From JAGKXB01 sp964498835 (GTDB lineage: Bacteria; Pseudomonadota; Gammaproteobacteria; Burkholderiales; Burkholderiaceae_D), in assembly GCA_964498835.1 (NCBI GenBank), contig CAZCIX010000009.1:1-56093 (forward strand): 56,093 nucleotides of DNA. The letters run 5' to 3'. This document shows, piece after piece, positions 27,326 through 35,997 of the stretch (the stretch's first letter is position 1; the number at the start of each line of letters is the position of its first letter). Below the pieces are notes generated by a model. That model was not told the origin of the DNA. It did no database searches and saw nothing but the letters and a program-made list of their open reading frames with translations. The translations under genes were made by a program, and so were the position numbers.

Positions 27326-28117
27326 CTAATTCCCCTCAAAAACTGGCTTAACTTTCGCCACAAACGCCTGATAAGCCCGCTTAAAATCCTGCGTCGTCAT
27401 GCACTCTGCCTGCGCTTGCGCTTCTGCTTCCAATGCTTCTTCCAGACTCATATTCCATTCTTGCTGCAACATTTTTTTCGTCATCGCGTGCGCCACCGTC
27501 GGCCCGTTTGCCAACTCCAACGCAAACGCTTGCGCCTCACCCAACAAAACATCTGGTGAGCATAAACGATTAAAAAATCCACACCGCTCAGCCTCTTCCC
27601 CACCCATAGCACGCCCACTGTATAACAACTCACTAGCACGTCCCATTCCTATCACACGTGGTAATAAAGCCGTCACACCCATATCGCATCCCGCCAAACC
27701 CACGCGAGAAAACAAAAAAGCCGTTTTGCTACGTGCAGTGCCAAAACGTATATCACAAGCCAATGCCAACGCCGCGCCAGCACCCGCGCACACGCCATCG
27801 ACCGCAGCAATCATCGGTTGCGGACACGCCCGCATCGCCTGCACTACCCGACTTGTCATGCGCGTAAACTCTAACAACTCCGGCATCTCACGCTGCGTCA
27901 GCGGGCCAATGATGTCGTGCACATCGCCGCCTGAACAAAAATTATCCTCGGTACCCGTCATCACCACGGCTTTGATATCGCTAGCGTGCGCCAATTGGCA
28001 AAACCAATCACCCAAAGCCGCATACGTCTCAAAACGCAATGCATTTTTACGCTTTGGGCGATCGAAGGTGAGCGTCACCACCTTTTGTTGGACGGAAATA
28101 TTGATAAAGGACTGCAT
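27326..28117 (-). CDS. Enoyl-CoA hydratase/isomerase family protein
   Basis: 263 residues of the crotonase fold. Oxyanion-hole segments: TEDNFCSGGDVHDI and AAVDGVCAGAGAALALACDIRFG, followed by FLFSRVGLAGCDMGVTALLPRVIG. One of the two catalytic Glu positions of true hydratases is replaced (Gly-Cys-Asp-Met-Gly region), so a hydratase, isomerase or ring-opening hydrolase role is possible. First gene of the ECH-ACAD-RidA operon. Divergent from the MORN-repeat gene. Confidence 0.88.
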   Translation of the reverse strand: MQSFINISVQQKVVTLTFDRPKRKNALRFETYAALGDWFCQLAHASDIKAVVMTGTEDNFCSGGDVHDIIGPLTQREMPELLEFTRMTSRVVQAMRACPQPMIAAVDGVCAGAGAALALACDIRFGTARSKTAFLFSRVGLAGCDMGVTALLPRVIGMGRASELLYSGRAMGGEEAERCGFFNRLCSPDVLLGEAQAFALELANGPTVAHAMTKKMLQQEWNMSLEEALEAEAQAQAECMTTQDFKRAYQAFVAKVKPVFEGN

Positions 28118-28199
28118 GAAAATACCTTTTTAACCTACGATTATTTATAGAAAATCTAAATTCACTACACTAAACTTGCAATACAAACATTTACAAATA

Positions 28200-28229
28200 T
28201 TGACAATAAGATCATATTTTATTTACAAT
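28200..28229 (+). promoter_or_regulatory. Sigma-70 type promoter for the MORN gene
   Basis: TTGACA at 28200-28205 and TACAAT at 28224-28229 with an 18-bp spacer, about 55 bp before the MORN-gene ATG. Perfect -35 and near-perfect -10 by consensus. Confidence 0.65.
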
Positions 28230-28283
28230 AAAAAGCGGAAAATATGAGCAACATTAAATTAAGAGAATAAGAGAAAAAAATAA

Positions 28284-29480
28284 ATGATTGGCAAAACGAT
28301 TAACCCTCAAACTCACTTCACTAGAATTAATCCGCTAGAACCAAGAGCAACAAATAACAACACATTTAGACCAACATCATCCCGTCTATTTCTTGGGCTC
28401 ATTACATTAACAGGAGTATTGCAAAATACTTATGCTGCACGGGGCCCACTTCAGACAACACCTTTTGCTCCGCCAACCACCTACTTCCCCACTTCAAACA
28501 ATCAATGTCTAAATTGGCCAGAACAAGGCGAACCACCAGCATTTTCAGCTGCGCAATTAAAGCCATTCACTCACCCCAATGGTGTGACTGTCCAAAGTTT
28601 CATGCCAAACGGAGAACTACACGGTGATGCTATTAAAACATACCCTGATGGTGGTACAGATATGGGATATTTTGATGCTAGTGCATTTGTATATGGCACA
28701 CGCACTTATCCATCACAAAAAGGTGGGCAAACGCAACGCGGTCAATTTTTTGCTGATGTGTTAGAAGGCACTTGTTCCACTGAATTTCTTAATGGAGACA
28801 CAAAAGTAGGAACATGTCATGAGGGAAGATTAATCCGTGGTACAGAAACATATACTGATGGCTTAAAAATAACAGGCGAATTTGACTCAAAAGAAAATCT
28901 GACCGAAGGAACAGTAGTCACTCAAGACGGTCGTACTCTCCAAGGTACATTTTCAAATAAAAGATTGCATGGTGAAAATTGCACAATAAAGTATCCTAAC
29001 GGTGCCATAGCAACTGGTAAATACATAAACGGAGAGATGGCATATGGCATTATCACTTTAACAAATGGGGTCGTACTTGAGGGATCTTTTAATAAAAATG
29101 GTAAGTTACATGGTGAAAATTGCACGACAAAGTATGCCGACGGTGGCGTAGCAACCGGTAAATACATAAACGGAGAAATGGTATATGGCACTGCCACTGC
29201 AAAAAGTGGTGGCGTACATCAAGGTACTTTCAAAGGTGTCCACTTACATGGTGATAATTGTTTTCGAAAATACTTTAATGGGGCAACAGAAGAAGGGACA
29301 TTTCATCAAGGCAAATTGGTTCAAGGTAACCGGACAGATGTCTGTGGCACTCAACAATTCGGCAGATTCAATCCCGAAACAGACGACCTTGAAGAAGGTA
29401 AAATACTGTTTAAAGGTGGACTCACCAGAACCGTTCCTTTTGATTGGACATTTGGATTGGCAAAAATATTGTTTGGTTAA
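28284..29480 (+). CDS. MORN-repeat protein with N-terminal membrane/signal segment
   Basis: 398 residues. A hydrophobic stretch at residues 34-51 (LFLGLITLTGVLQNTYAA) follows a 33-residue polar leader. It could be an unusual signal peptide (cleavage near AYAA/RG-like site) or a signal anchor. Residues 95-350 are MORN-type repeats of about 23 residues (LHGENCTxKYxxGxxATGKYINGEM, YGTRTYPSQKGG). Two consecutive pairs are nearly identical in DNA (28965 and 29106 onward, 141-bp period). No enzymatic domain. The C terminus ends in a hydrophobic FDWTFGLAKILFG. MORN repeats bind lipids or scaffold proteins in eukaryotes. AT-richer than its neighbours and inserted, in the opposite direction, between genes of the aromatic-degradation cluster. 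Function unknown. Confidence 0.75.
   Translation: MIGKTINPQTHFTRINPLEPRATNNNTFRPTSSRLFLGLITLTGVLQNTYAARGPLQTTPFAPPTTYFPTSNNQCLNWPEQGEPPAFSAAQLKPFTHPNGVTVQSFMPNGELHGDAIKTYPDGGTDMGYFDASAFVYGTRTYPSQKGGQTQRGQFFADVLEGTCSTEFLNGDTKVGTCHEGRLIRGTETYTDGLKITGEFDSKENLTEGTVVTQDGRTLQGTFSNKRLHGENCTIKYPNGAIATGKYINGEMAYGIITLTNGVVLEGSFNKNGKLHGENCTTKYADGGVATGKYINGEMVYGTATAKSGGVHQGTFKGVHLHGDNCFRKYFNGATEEGTFHQGKLVQGNRTDVCGTQQFGRFNPETDDLEEGKILFKGGLTRTVPFDWTFGLAKILFG
28965..29190 (+). repeat. Direct repeat inside the MORN gene, 141-bp period
   Basis: About 84 bp starting at 28965 recur from 29106 with a few changes. Each copy encodes LHGENCT-KY--G--ATGKYINGEM, so the gene grew by duplication of a two-repeat block. 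Confidence 0.85.
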
Positions 29481-29615
29481 CAATACAGAACACATCATTC
29501 GGAATGCTGCAATTTTCATGTAAACAGCACGCATTCCGATAAAGTTCTTGAATTAAAAATATGATTTGACGTGATCTGGTCAACGAGATAATTTTCGTAT
29601 CACGCACTCTACAAT

Positions 29616-31931
29616 TTACAATTGGCTCTTTTCAAAATACCGCTCCAACTGCTCCTTCCCAGTCAGATACTGAGCCGGCCACTTCACATCCCGATACCCA
29701 ATCTTCGCTGCTTCATGCAAGGTCCATGCCGGGTTAGCTAAATGAGGCCGTCCTATCGCGCATAAATCAGCGCGACCCGCGGCGATGATGCTGTTGGCGT
29801 GATCAGCTTCGGAAATAGCACCAACTGCCATGGTAGCGATCTTAGCTTCGTGACGAATGCGATCGGAAAATGGGGTTTGGAACATGCGGCCATACACGGG
29901 TTGTTGTTCTTGACTGACTTGACCAGCGGAGCAAACGATCACATCAGCACCAACTTGTTTGAATAAACGCGCAATCTTCACCGCATCATCCGGCGTGGTG
30001 CCACCCGGCACCCAATCGTGAGCAGAAATACGAATACTGATCGGCAACTCTTCAGGCCAAACGGCACGAATAGCAGCAAAAATTTCCAATGGATAACGAC
30101 AGCGGTTTTCCAGCGTGCCACCATATGAATCTGTACGCTGATTGGTCAAAGGCGAAATAAAGCTCGACAACAAATAACCATGCGCGCAATGCAATTCCAA
30201 CCAATCAAAACCTGCTTGCACCGCTTGCTCGGTCGCATCGATGAAATCTTGTTTGGTCCTTGCCATATCCTCCAAAGTCATGGCTGAAGCAATTTGCGAA
30301 ATACCAGGAATATATTGCTGAAAAGAAGCCGCTAGCAATGGCCAATTATCGGCTTCCGGCTCCAACGGCAAATCCATCCCTTCCCAAGCGCGACGGGTGG
30401 AACCTTTGGGTCCAGCGTGACCAATTTGCACGCCGATTTTGGCATCGGTATTAGCATGAACAAAATCCACGATGCGCGCCCAGGCTGGCGCATGTTCTGG
30501 TGCATATAAACCCGGACAAGCTGGTGTGATGCGACCTTGCTCGGATACCGCTGTCATTTCCGTCAATATCAAACCGGCACCACCCATAGCACGACTGCCC
30601 AAATGCACCAGGTGATAATCGCTCACCACGCCATCTTGCGCAGAATACTGCGCCATCGGCGACACCACGATGCGGTTTTTAAGCAGTACGTTGCGAACTT
30701 TAAACGGTGTAAACATCGGTGGCATGGCGTCCATTTTTTCGTCAATTTGCTCAGTTTGCGCCCAAGCACGTTTTGTCAACCACTCTTCAATTCCCTGCAC
30801 ATAGGCTGGATCCCGCACACGCAAGTTTTCATGCGAAACACGCTGACTGCGGGTGAGTAAGGAATAGGCAAATTGCTCAGCTTCCAAACTGGTATAACGC
30901 GCCACGTTTTCAAACCACTCCATGGAGTTACGCGCCGCACTTTGCATCTTTAAAACGGCCAGCTGGCGCGTTTGCTGATAATCCGTCAAGGCTTGTTGTA
31001 AGTTGTTCGGATTATATTCATGCAAGTTCTGCGCCAATGTCATGGCATCTTCCAACGCCAATCGCGTACCCGCCCCCACCGTAAAATGCACCGTATGCGC
31101 CGCATCACCCATCAATACGACTGGCACTGTTTTGCCGTTAATGACGTGCTGATGCACCCATTGTTTGCACATGATGCGAGTAAATTGCATCCACGCCGGC
31201 CCGCTCAACAAAGCCTGACCACCCAAATATTGGGCGAATATTTTCTCGCAAAAAGCCAACGATTCCCGATACGACATGTGATCAAAACCGGCCAGCTTCC
31301 ACACGTTTTCTGGGATTTCAATAATCACCGTCGCAGTATCAGCAGCATGTTGATACGCATGTGCTTGCACCCAACCATATTCGGTTTCTGCAAACGCAAA
31401 GGTGAAAACAGAAAATAGTTTCCGCGTCCCCAGCCAAATAAAACGGCAAGGCCGCTGTTCCATTTCCACTTGAAAATGCTTGGCATAACGTGCGCGTATC
31501 TGACTATTCGCCCCATCGCAAGCAATCACCAAATCGGCATCGTATTGCACCGCCAGTATTTGATCGTCAAGCACATTGGCATTCGCAATATAGTCCACCC
31601 CAAGCTGCAAACAACGCTGCTGCAAAATCTGCAAAAGCCGCTTACGCGCTATCCCGCAAAAAGCATGCCCACCAGCCCGTACCAAACGCCCTTTGAAATG
31701 GATATCGATCTCATTCCAATGCTGACACGCCTGCAAAATAGCCTCAGCACTCGCCCCATCCGCCCGCAACAAATCCTGCACAGTCTGCTGCGACAACACC
31801 ACACCCCAACCAGCCACATCCTGCGGGCCATTGCGTTCAAGTACGGTAATCTGATGCGCTGGGTTGTGCTTTTTCATCAGCAAAGCGAAATACAGACCGG
31901 CTGGGCCGCCGCCTAGGCATAGGATGTTCAT
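29616..31931 (-). CDS. Fused FAD monooxygenase / OYE-like reductase (2-aminobenzoyl-CoA monooxygenase/reductase type)
   Basis: 771 residues with two domains. Residues 1-385: class A flavin monooxygenase (CLGGGPAGLYFALLMKK; DG motif VIACDGANSQIRARYAKH; GD motif VLMGDAAHTVHFTVGAGTRLALEDA). Residues 395-771: Old-Yellow-Enzyme family (MFTPFKVRNVLLKNRIVVSPMAQY, LHCAHGYLLSSFISPLTNQRTDSYGGTLENR, QIGHAGPKG). This architecture is that of salicylyl-CoA 5-hydroxylase/oxidoreductase and of Azoarcus 2-aminobenzoyl-CoA monooxygenase/reductase, which hydroxylates and then dearomatises the ring. With a CoA ligase upstream and beta-oxidation-type genes downstream, aerobic anthranilate or salicylate degradation via CoA esters is likely. 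Substrate choice between the two is inference. Confidence 0.88.
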   Translation of the reverse strand: MNILCLGGGPAGLYFALLMKKHNPAHQITVLERNGPQDVAGWGVVLSQQTVQDLLRADGASAEAILQACQHWNEIDIHFKGRLVRAGGHAFCGIARKRLLQILQQRCLQLGVDYIANANVLDDQILAVQYDADLVIACDGANSQIRARYAKHFQVEMEQRPCRFIWLGTRKLFSVFTFAFAETEYGWVQAHAYQHAADTATVIIEIPENVWKLAGFDHMSYRESLAFCEKIFAQYLGGQALLSGPAWMQFTRIMCKQWVHQHVINGKTVPVVLMGDAAHTVHFTVGAGTRLALEDAMTLAQNLHEYNPNNLQQALTDYQQTRQLAVLKMQSAARNSMEWFENVARYTSLEAEQFAYSLLTRSQRVSHENLRVRDPAYVQGIEEWLTKRAWAQTEQIDEKMDAMPPMFTPFKVRNVLLKNRIVVSPMAQYSAQDGVVSDYHLVHLGSRAMGGAGLILTEMTAVSEQGRITPACPGLYAPEHAPAWARIVDFVHANTDAKIGVQIGHAGPKGSTRRAWEGMDLPLEPEADNWPLLAASFQQYIPGISQIASAMTLEDMARTKQDFIDATEQAVQAGFDWLELHCAHGYLLSSFISPLTNQRTDSYGGTLENRCRYPLEIFAAIRAVWPEELPISIRISAHDWVPGGTTPDDAVKIARLFKQVGADVIVCSAGQVSQEQQPVYGRMFQTPFSDRIRHEAKIATMAVGAISEADHANSIIAAGRADLCAIGRPHLANPAWTLHEAAKIGYRDVKWPAQYLTGKEQLERYFEKSQL

Positions 31932-31940
31932 GTGGGATTT

Positions 31941-32234
31941 TTATACTGACACAGGAGAATAGCGAGAAACATTAATTTCATTTGCATGGCTACGTACCCG
32001 TGCCACGTCATAAGCCAATTGCATGCGTAACAAATGATCCATCTTGGCACCAAACGCTTTTTCTATTCGCAATGCCATCTCAGGCGACAACGCGGCATTT
32101 CCGTTCAACAAATCAGACAAAGTAGCACGTCGCACACCCAAGATATCCGCTGCTTGCGTGACGGATAAAGCGAGCGGTTTGATAATTTCGGTGCGAATCA
32201 AATCGCCTGGATGGGGAGGGTTTTTCATAGTCAT
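31941..32234 (-). CDS. HigA-family XRE antitoxin-like regulator, no HigB partner
   Basis: 97 residues from the ATG at 32234 (MTMKNPPHPGDLIRTEIIKPL); earlier and later ATGs are possible. The HigA pattern is clear: PHPGDLIR, helix-turn-helix LSVTQAADILGVRRATLSDLLNGNAALSPEMALRIEKAFG, and MQLAYDVARVR. HigA proteins neutralise the ribonuclease HigB encoded just upstream and repress their operon. Here the upstream sequence is the 3' end of the CoA-ligase fusion gene, and no HigB-sized frame exists nearby. It lies 10 bp before the monooxygenase start region on the same strand and may now regulate or ride with that operon. Confidence 0.8.
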   Translation of the reverse strand: MTMKNPPHPGDLIRTEIIKPLALSVTQAADILGVRRATLSDLLNGNAALSPEMALRIEKAFGAKMDHLLRMQLAYDVARVRSHANEINVSRYSPVSV

Positions 32235-32267
32235 GAAATCCATGCTGTACTGTAACACCGTACTTTA

Positions 32268-34721
32268 TCATGTCTCACGCAACTTATACCGCTGCAACTT
32301 CCCACTTTCCGTACGCGGCAAAGCAGTACAAAACTCAATCGCACGGGGATATTTATACGGCGCGATGCTTTGCTTGACGAAATCCTGCAAGGTTTTACGC
32401 ATCTCAGCATCGGGTTCATAGCCTGGGTGCAATACCACGTGCGCTTGCACAATTTGGCCGCGTTCTTGGTCGGGGTAGCCGACTACGGCGCATTCTGCGA
32501 CGCTGGGATGACGGATTAACACTTGCTCGACTTCTAGCGCAGCAATGTTGTAACCGGCAGAAATAATCATGTCGTCGCTGCGTCCACGGTAATAGAAATA
32601 CCCATCGCTATCCATTTCCACCACGTCGCCGGTCATATTCCAGCCTTGGCAAACGTATTTCTCCTGCTGCTGCGCATCATCCAAATAACGACAGCCCGTC
32701 GGGCCTTTGACGGCCAAGCGGCCGATGACGCCAGCGGGTACGGCTTGGCCGGACTCATCCAACACGCAGGCTTGGTATGGGGGAATCACCTTACCCGTCG
32801 CACCTGGACGAATATCCGATCCGGCGGCAGAAATCACGATGTGCAATAACTCCGTCGTGCCTAAGCCATCGATCATGGCCAGGCCAGTTAATTTTTGCCA
32901 ATTTTCACGCGTTTCGAGAGGTAAAGCTTCGCCCGCGGAAACGCTTGCTCGTAGGCTACTGACATCATAATTTGCCACCAAGCTCGTCATTTGGCGATAC
33001 AGCGTGGGAACGGAAAAACACACACTGGCGCGAAAATCCTGTATCGCTTGCAGCAAGATGGCGGGCGATATTTTTTCCAGCAATACGGTTGCCGCGCCGA
33101 CGCGCAAAGGAAAAAGCAGCATGCCGCCTAAACCAAAGGTAAACGCCAACGGCGTGCTGCCGATAAAGATGTCTTGCGCCTCGGTACGCAAAATCGCACG
33201 AGGAAAACAATCACAAATCGCCAGCAAATCACGCTGAAAATGCTGGGTCGCTTTAGGCGTGCCAGTGGTGCCGGTAGTAAAACTAATCAGGCACACGTCA
33301 TCCGCTGCGGTATCGATGGCCGTAAACGTAGTCGGCTGATTGGCCATTAATTGTTCTAAGCTATCCGGTGATTCATCATGGAAATAGACGACTTTATCTA
33401 AAGAAGATAAAGAAGATTCAGGAATCTCTTGCCGCAGACTGGCGCAGCACAAAATCGCATCGATTTGCGCCTTTTTGATCATGAAAGACAATTCCTGCTG
33501 ACGCAGCAAAGGCATGCTGGGGACGACGATGCAACCAGCTTTGATCACGGCCAGAAAGCAAGCTGCCATCATGAACGTATTCCCACCACGCAATAACACA
33601 CGGCTGCCTGGCTGCAATGCCAGCTTAGTTTGCAATACGTGCGCAATTTGATTAACGGCTCGCTGTAATTGGCGATAAGTCCACTTTCCTTGCTCGCTAT
33701 AAATGGCTATTCGATCCGCATAATCATCATGTACGGCATCATCAATCCATTTATCCAGTAACTGCGTGATGCAATTGAGGCGCGTCGGATACGTCAAATC
33801 AGGCGTATCAAGGATGAAATCCGGCAATGCTGCCACAGGAATTTTCTTGGCTGGCAAAGCCACAGCAATCGTCGGATAACGCAAACGCACGCCCAGTTCA
33901 GACTTCATACGCTGATTCGACAAACGGCGCGACTCGGACAAAAAAGACCATTGCAAAGGCGTCACCACAGATTGCAATTCTGTGCGTGATAAACGTGGTG
34001 GCCTGGGTAACGCAAACGCATCCGCCACTGCATCAAAATAATCGCCCATTTTCATCTGCGTATCATCGACTGCGTGATACACCCGGCAAGGGCGCGCTCT
34101 GAATAGCGCCAGTTTAATGATCCGCGCCAAATCATCGGCGTGAATATGATTGGTGACCACATCCTCATCGGGCAACAAAGCGGGGATGCGTTTTTCCAAA
34201 CGCTGCAACGGCCAGCGATTTTCCGCCACGATGCCCGGCACGCGCAAAATGGATAAACGGGAATGAGAACGCCGAGCCCAAAGACGCAATGTTTGCTCCG
34301 CATCCACCCGCCTCTTAGCACGCAAACTCTGCGGCTGCACTGGCCGCATTTCGCTCACCCAAGCACCGCCACAATCACCATACACGCCGCTGGTGCTGAT
34401 ATAAACCAGCGTGGCATGACGAGGCAAAATCGCTGTCAAGTTGCGACTACGCCGATCCTCCGGATTGTCCGCATCATGCGATGGTGGCGGTGCCAAATGG
34501 ACGATGTAAGACGCCAGCCTGGCGCAGCGAGCCAGGCTATCAGGATGATCCAAATCAGCAATGATGGGCGTCACACCCGCTGCCCGCAACACAATACTGT
34601 GCTCTGCGCTTCTGGTCACTGCAAAAATCCGGAACGCATCACGCAACAAGGGCAATAAGCGCATGCCGACATCGCCACAACCTACAATCAGCAAGCGTGG
34701 TTTGTTGATTTTATTTTTCAT
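32268..34721 (-). CDS. Fusion of an SDR/epimerase-like domain with an aryl-CoA ligase
   Basis: 817 residues, uninterrupted. Residues 1-290: atypical SDR of the YeeZ type (LLIVGCGDVGMRLLPLL dinucleotide site; LVYISTSGVYGDCGGAWV; HIHADDLARII). Residues 298-817: AMP-forming aryl-CoA ligase of the benzoate/2-aminobenzoate-CoA ligase family, with SFTTGTTGTPKATQ (residues about 480-493), YRGRSDDMIISAGYNIAALEVE and the catalytic Lys in RTESGKLQRYKLRE. The ligase part lacks only the first about 15 residues of stand-alone homologues (joins at DFILDTPDLTYPTRLNC). Normally the two are separate genes. The ligase would supply aryl-CoA to the downstream monooxygenase. The SDR part is usually of unknown function. 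A sequencing or assembly deletion could also have made the join. Confidence 0.85.
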   Translation of the reverse strand: MKNKINKPRLLIVGCGDVGMRLLPLLRDAFRIFAVTRSAEHSIVLRAAGVTPIIADLDHPDSLARCARLASYIVHLAPPPSHDADNPEDRRSRNLTAILPRHATLVYISTSGVYGDCGGAWVSEMRPVQPQSLRAKRRVDAEQTLRLWARRSHSRLSILRVPGIVAENRWPLQRLEKRIPALLPDEDVVTNHIHADDLARIIKLALFRARPCRVYHAVDDTQMKMGDYFDAVADAFALPRPPRLSRTELQSVVTPLQWSFLSESRRLSNQRMKSELGVRLRYPTIAVALPAKKIPVAALPDFILDTPDLTYPTRLNCITQLLDKWIDDAVHDDYADRIAIYSEQGKWTYRQLQRAVNQIAHVLQTKLALQPGSRVLLRGGNTFMMAACFLAVIKAGCIVVPSMPLLRQQELSFMIKKAQIDAILCCASLRQEIPESSLSSLDKVVYFHDESPDSLEQLMANQPTTFTAIDTAADDVCLISFTTGTTGTPKATQHFQRDLLAICDCFPRAILRTEAQDIFIGSTPLAFTFGLGGMLLFPLRVGAATVLLEKISPAILLQAIQDFRASVCFSVPTLYRQMTSLVANYDVSSLRASVSAGEALPLETRENWQKLTGLAMIDGLGTTELLHIVISAAGSDIRPGATGKVIPPYQACVLDESGQAVPAGVIGRLAVKGPTGCRYLDDAQQQEKYVCQGWNMTGDVVEMDSDGYFYYRGRSDDMIISAGYNIAALEVEQVLIRHPSVAECAVVGYPDQERGQIVQAHVVLHPGYEPDAEMRKTLQDFVKQSIAPYKYPRAIEFCTALPRTESGKLQRYKLRET

Positions 34722-34959
34722 TGCTTAATGTCCATTATCACCAAATACCCTCAACACCGTCGTCCCCGAGTGCTTTAGTCGGGGATCCAGCGTCTTTCGC
34801 TGCAATAACAAAAGACACTAGACTTCCGCCTAGAACCGCGGGAAAGACGGGAATTTTGCATCAATCCTATTACTCAACCAATTTCACCAAACCGACTAAA
34901 ATATCGCCTGTTTAATTAACTCACCCTCATTCTTCCCATTTTTTCACGCCCCAGATTGT
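34722..34959. repeat. Intergenic region with palindromic repeat, copy 2
   Basis: Between divergent genes. About 34755-34855 holds a diverged inverted repeat (CCGTCGTCCCCGAG...GTCTTT facing AAAGACACTAG...CCGCGGGAAAGACGG), related to the element at 20674-20760. The rest (34856-34959) should contain the promoter of the ferredoxin reductase gene. I see no clear consensus. Confidence 0.65.
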
Positions 34960-35997
34960 ATGACTTTTCAAGTAACTGTCCAGCCGAGTGGTCGGCAATT
35001 CCATTGTGATGAAGACGAAACTGTTTTAAACGCCGCCCTACGCGCCGGGATTGGTTTGCCTTATGGCTGCAAAAATGGCGCTTGCGGCTCTTGCAAAGGC
35101 AAGCTGGTTTCTGGCGCCGTCACACATCGTGCGCATCAGGAAAGAGCCTTGCCAGCAGAGGAAGAAGCGCAAGGGCAATCGCTGTTTTGCTGTGCCGTAC
35201 CACAAGAAGACCTGGTGATCGAAGCACGTGTGATTGCCGATAACGATGCCTTCCCCCTCAAAAAAATGCCTTCGCGCATCGCCAGCATGGAAAAGGTCAG
35301 CGAGGACGTGATGATTATCACGCTGCAACTCCCCGCTAATGAAAAACTGCAATACCGCGCCGGCCAATATATTGAATTTATGCTAAAGGACGGCAAACGG
35401 CGCAGCTACAGCATGGCCAGCGCACCGCATTTGGATGACAAAATCAGCCTGCACATCCGCCACATGCCAGGCGGCTTGTTTACCGATCACGTCTTCAGCA
35501 CCATGAAAGAACGTGACATTTTGCGTTTTGAGGGACCACAAGGCAGTTTTTTCTTACAGGAAGAAAGCGACAAACCCATTATTCTGCTCGCCTCAGGAAC
35601 AGGTTTTGCTCCCATCAAAGCATTGATCGAACACGCTATCCACCTGCAAACCCAACGTCCTATCACCTTGTATTGGGGCGGACGACGCCCGCAGGATTTG
35701 TACATGCACACGCTGTGCCAAACATGGGCCGACACCCTGCCCAACTTTGCCTACATCCCCGTTATCTCCAATGCACTGCCGCAAGACAACTGGCAAGGCC
35801 GTAGCGGCTTTGTGCATCAAGCTGTGTTGAATGACTTCCCCGATCTGTCTGCATATCAAGTCTACGCTTGCGGCGCGCCCGTCATGGTGGATGCTGCCAG
35901 ACACGACTTTGTCACGCTGAATCATTTACCTGAAACCGAGTTTTATGCCGATGCGTTTATTTCGCAGGCGGATTTGATGTTAGAGACCAATGCTTAA
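34960..35997 (+). CDS. Ferredoxin-NAD(P)H reductase-type electron-transfer protein
   Basis: 345 residues in three domains: plant-type 2Fe-2S ferredoxin (residues 1-90; YGCKNGACGSCKGKLVSG and LFCC supply the four Cys), FAD domain (residues 100-200; RSYSMASAPH is the flavin-binding RxYS motif) and NAD domain (GTGFAPIKALIEHA; YACGAPVMVDAARHDF). This layout is that of the proteins annotated as CDP-6-deoxy-delta-3,4-glucoseen reductase in Burkholderiales, and also of oxygenase reductase subunits. The partner oxygenase or dehydratase is not in the window, so the role is open. Overlaps gph by 8 bp. Confidence 0.87.
   Translation: MTFQVTVQPSGRQFHCDEDETVLNAALRAGIGLPYGCKNGACGSCKGKLVSGAVTHRAHQERALPAEEEAQGQSLFCCAVPQEDLVIEARVIADNDAFPLKKMPSRIASMEKVSEDVMIITLQLPANEKLQYRAGQYIEFMLKDGKRRSYSMASAPHLDDKISLHIRHMPGGLFTDHVFSTMKERDILRFEGPQGSFFLQEESDKPIILLASGTGFAPIKALIEHAIHLQTQRPITLYWGGRRPQDLYMHTLCQTWADTLPNFAYIPVISNALPQDNWQGRSGFVHQAVLNDFPDLSAYQVYACGAPVMVDAARHDFVTLNHLPETEFYADAFISQADLMLETNA

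Noticed and set aside
27316..27363. Acyl-CoA dehydrogenase start at 27363
   Set aside because: The extension overlaps the enoyl-CoA hydratase end and lacks similarity; ATG 27315 fits the family.
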